A stretch of DNA of 9,278 nucleotides from an uncultured Acidobacteriota bacterium (GTDB lineage Bacteria > Acidobacteriota > Vicinamibacteria > Vicinamibacterales > UBA8438), in NCBI GenBank assembly GCA_913043805.1, contig CAJWMX010000080.1, positions 1-9,278 on the forward strand. Reading direction: 5' to 3'. The translations under genes were made by a program, and so were the position numbers. The notes below the pieces were generated by a model. The model saw only the letters and a program-made list of their open reading frames with translations. It had not been told where the DNA came from and searched no databases. Every line of letters starts with the position of its first letter. The first letter of the stretch is position 1. Positions 5,805 to 9,278 of this stretch are shown here, one piece after another.

Positions 5805-7574
5805 ATGGGGCTGTTTCCTCAATCGTTCATCGATGACCTGAAGGCACAGGCTGACATCGTGCAGGTGGTCCAGGACTACGTGCCCCTGAAGTCGGCCGGC
5901 TCCAGCTACAAGGGTCTGTGCCCGTTTCACGGGGAGAAGACGCCGTCTTTCCACGTACACCGCGACAAGGGGTTCTTCCACTGCTTCGGATGTGGCGTCG
6001 GCGGCGACGTGCTGAAGTTCGTCGAGCTCCAGGAGAAGCTCGGTTTTCAGGACGCGGTCCGGCACCTCGCCCAGCGCTTCGGCCTGCAGGTTCCGGAGCC
6101 CGAGAACGAGCAAGACGCGGCCGCGGAGGCGGAGCGCGAGGCGCTGCTGACCGTGCATGAAGCAGCCACCGAGTATTTTCAGGATCAGCTGACCGCCCCT
6201 GGAGGCGCCGGCGCCAGGGGCCACCTGCAGGATCGGGAGATCACCGAGGCCACCACCGAACAGCTTCGCCTCGGGTTCGCCCCGGCACACCGGGACGGCC
6301 TGTTGACCCACCTCCGGGCGCGGGGCTACTCAGACGAGCTGCTGGTCAAGAGCGGGCTGGCGGCGTCCAAGGAGGGTCGGCCGCTTATCGACCGCTTCCG
6401 GAACCGGCTCGTGATCCCAATCGCCAGGGACGGCGGCTCGGTCATCGCGTTCGGGGCGAGGGCGCTGGGCGCCGAGCAGTTGCCGAAGTACCTGAACTCG
6501 CCCGAGACCGTCATCTACTCAAAGGCGCGGACGCTCTACGGACTGAACCTGTCGAAACGGGCCATCCGTTCAGCCGGAATCGCGGTGCTCGTCGAAGGCT
6601 ACTTCGACCTCGCCCAGGCGCTCCAGGCCGGGGTCCCGCAGGTCGTGGCCAGCTGCGGCACCGCGGTCAGCGAGGCGCAGGTCAAGCTGCTGAAGCGGTT
6701 CACGTCCAAGGTCATCGTGAGCTTCGATCCGGACCCAGCCGGCGCGGGTGCGTCGGCTCGTTCCGGAGAGCTGCTGCTGGCCGAAGGGCTCCAGGTGAAC
6801 GTGGCAGTGCTGGACGAGGGCGAAGATCCCGATACATGTATACGGAACAGGGGTGCGGAAGGGTACAAGGAAAAGCTGCGCACTTCGACGCCATATCTGG
6901 AATACTTACTAGATCGGGAAGCAGCCCAGCGCGACCTGACTCGTGGCGACCACCAGCGGGAGTTCTTGACAAAAATGCTGCAGGTGGCCGCTCGGGTACC
7001 GGATGCGGCGACCAGAGACCTGTTCGCCGACCGGCTCGCCCACAAGGCTCGAGTCCTCGAGGACGTCGTGCGCACCGAAATCCGGAAGGCCGCCGTGGCC
7101 CGCCGGACGACGTTGGACGACGCCGCGGGGCAGGTGGGGAAACGACGCCCCATCACGACCGCCGAAAAGGGAATTGTCTGGGCGCTCGTACGTGAAACAT
7201 CGTCGGCAATGGAAGCGATTCAGTCGCTCTCCGACGAGGATCTGGCCGGTTTGACGACCGCACCGATACTTTCGACCGCCCGGGCGCTGGCCGATTGGCC
7301 ATCGGAATCCGTTCTTGAGACGCTCCGACAGCGTCTAAGTACACAGGAGGCGGCGTGGATCGACCGCGTGGGCCAGCAAGAGCGCCCCGCGACGTCACTG
7401 GACTACTGTCTGGGCGCACTGCGCCAGCGGGTACTGGATCGGCGCCTGGCCGCGATCAACGACGAGATCGCGCGGTGCCTGGAACAGAACGAGGCCACGG
7501 CCTCCACGACACTCGACGCGTTGATGAAGCAAAAGCACGCACTGGCGACCGAGTTGGAATCGCTCCGGTCGTGA
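5805..7574 (+). CDS. dnaG: DNA primase DnaG
   Basis: Synthesises RNA primers for the lagging strand and for replication start, working with the DnaB helicase. The 589-residue product has the full domain set. A CHC2 zinc-binding domain has Cys39, His42, Cys60 and Cys63 (CPFH ... CFGC). The RNA-polymerase core carries PKYLNSPETVIYSK (227-240). The Toprim fold carries VEGYFD (Glu264, Asp268), ASCGTA (282-287) and FDPDPAG with Asp308/Asp310, then EDPD (340-343). A helical C-terminal region (about 450-589) is in the place of the DnaB-interacting domain and is weakly conserved, as usual. The metal loop has Pro309 where FDGD is usual. AGGA (5795-5798) lies 6 nt before the ATG. The 17-nt gap from mutS2 and 51 nt to rpoD indicate an operon. 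A stretch near 6830-6920 uses rare AT-rich codons (ATA, AGG, TTA, CTA). Confidence 0.97.
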   Translation: MGLFPQSFIDDLKAQADIVQVVQDYVPLKSAGSSYKGLCPFHGEKTPSFHVHRDKGFFHCFGCGVGGDVLKFVELQEKLGFQDAVRHLAQRFGLQVPEPENEQDAAAEAEREALLTVHEAATEYFQDQLTAPGGAGARGHLQDREITEATTEQLRLGFAPAHRDGLLTHLRARGYSDELLVKSGLAASKEGRPLIDRFRNRLVIPIARDGGSVIAFGARALGAEQLPKYLNSPETVIYSKARTLYGLNLSKRAIRSAGIAVLVEGYFDLAQALQAGVPQVVASCGTAVSEAQVKLLKRFTSKVIVSFDPDPAGAGASARSGELLLAEGLQVNVAVLDEGEDPDTCIRNRGAEGYKEKLRTSTPYLEYLLDREAAQRDLTRGDHQREFLTKMLQVAARVPDAATRDLFADRLAHKARVLEDVVRTEIRKAAVARRTTLDDAAGQVGKRRPITTAEKGIVWALVRETSSAMEAIQSLSDEDLAGLTTAPILSTARALADWPSESVLETLRQRLSTQEAAWIDRVGQQERPATSLDYCLGALRQRVLDRRLAAINDEIARCLEQNEATASTTLDALMKQKHALATELESLRS

Positions 7575-7612
7575 CCGCGATGGCGCCGACGGCCTAGACC
7601 AATGGCTCATCG

Positions 7613-7618
7613 AGGAGG
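7613..7618 (+). promoter_or_regulatory. Strong Shine-Dalgarno site of rpoD
   Basis: AGGAGG, a perfect anti-16S match, lies 7 nt before a TTG codon at 7626. An in-frame ATG at 7602 has no such site upstream and would translate through this AGGAGG as Arg-Gly-Gly. The site therefore argues for the TTG start. Confidence 0.75.
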
Positions 7619-7625
7619 AACGCTA

Positions 7626-9278
<1,653 letters not shown>

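Noticed and set aside
6832..6841. Perfect palindrome ATACATGTAT in dnaG
   Set aside because: Lies within the coding sequence in a locally AT-rich patch, with no flanking symmetry or second copy; treated as chance.
6966..6971. TTGACA inside dnaG as an internal promoter for rpoD
   Set aside because: No -10-like sequence at 16-18 bp; the hexamer is explained by coding for part of a Leu-Thr-Lys run.
7315..7341. TTGAGA ... TAAGTA as a promoter for rpoD within dnaG
   Set aside because: Spacing is only 15 bp and the -10 match is poor. An internal rpoD promoter is plausible by analogy with E. coli, but this is not convincing.

Overview
The window is GC-rich, densely coded bacterial chromosome that reads as core housekeeping DNA. 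I found no insertion sequence, phage gene, CRISPR array, tRNA or rRNA. The gene set (type-I citrate synthase, LarB, MutS2, DnaG and a primary sigma factor with a long non-conserved insert), together with the GC-rich coding, fits a free-living Gram-negative lineage. An Acidobacteriota member is my best guess from the style of the RpoD and MutS2 proteins. That assignment is inference, not proof.

Left half (1-2240), minus strand, read right to left: a 141-residue four-helix membrane protein of unknown family overlaps by 4 nt with a 382-residue citrate synthase. A 191-nt spacer rich in inverted repeats follows. It carries a perfect TATAAT just upstream of lepA (elongation factor 4), which runs off the left edge of the window after 159 residues.

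A divergent intergenic region (2241-2377) separates the two halves. It contains a near-perfect palindrome whose core reads TATACT on both strands, a candidate bidirectional promoter or operator.

Right half (2378-9278), plus strand: larB (nickel-pincer cofactor synthesis) is followed by a 191-nt spacer with stem-loops. Then come mutS2 (collided-ribosome rescue ATPase), dnaG (primase) and rpoD (primary sigma factor), the last cut by the right edge close to its C-terminus. mutS2-dnaG-rpoD are tightly spaced (17 nt and 51 nt) and look like one transcription unit. It resembles the rpsU-dnaG-rpoD macromolecular synthesis operon of E. coli, with mutS2 in the position of rpsU. The unit would join ribosome rescue, replication priming and transcription initiation.

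No clearly novel system is visible. The points most worth a second look are the structured spacer before mutS2, the altered Smr motif in MutS2, the unknown membrane protein coupled to citrate synthase, the symmetric divergent promoter, and the TTG start of rpoD.
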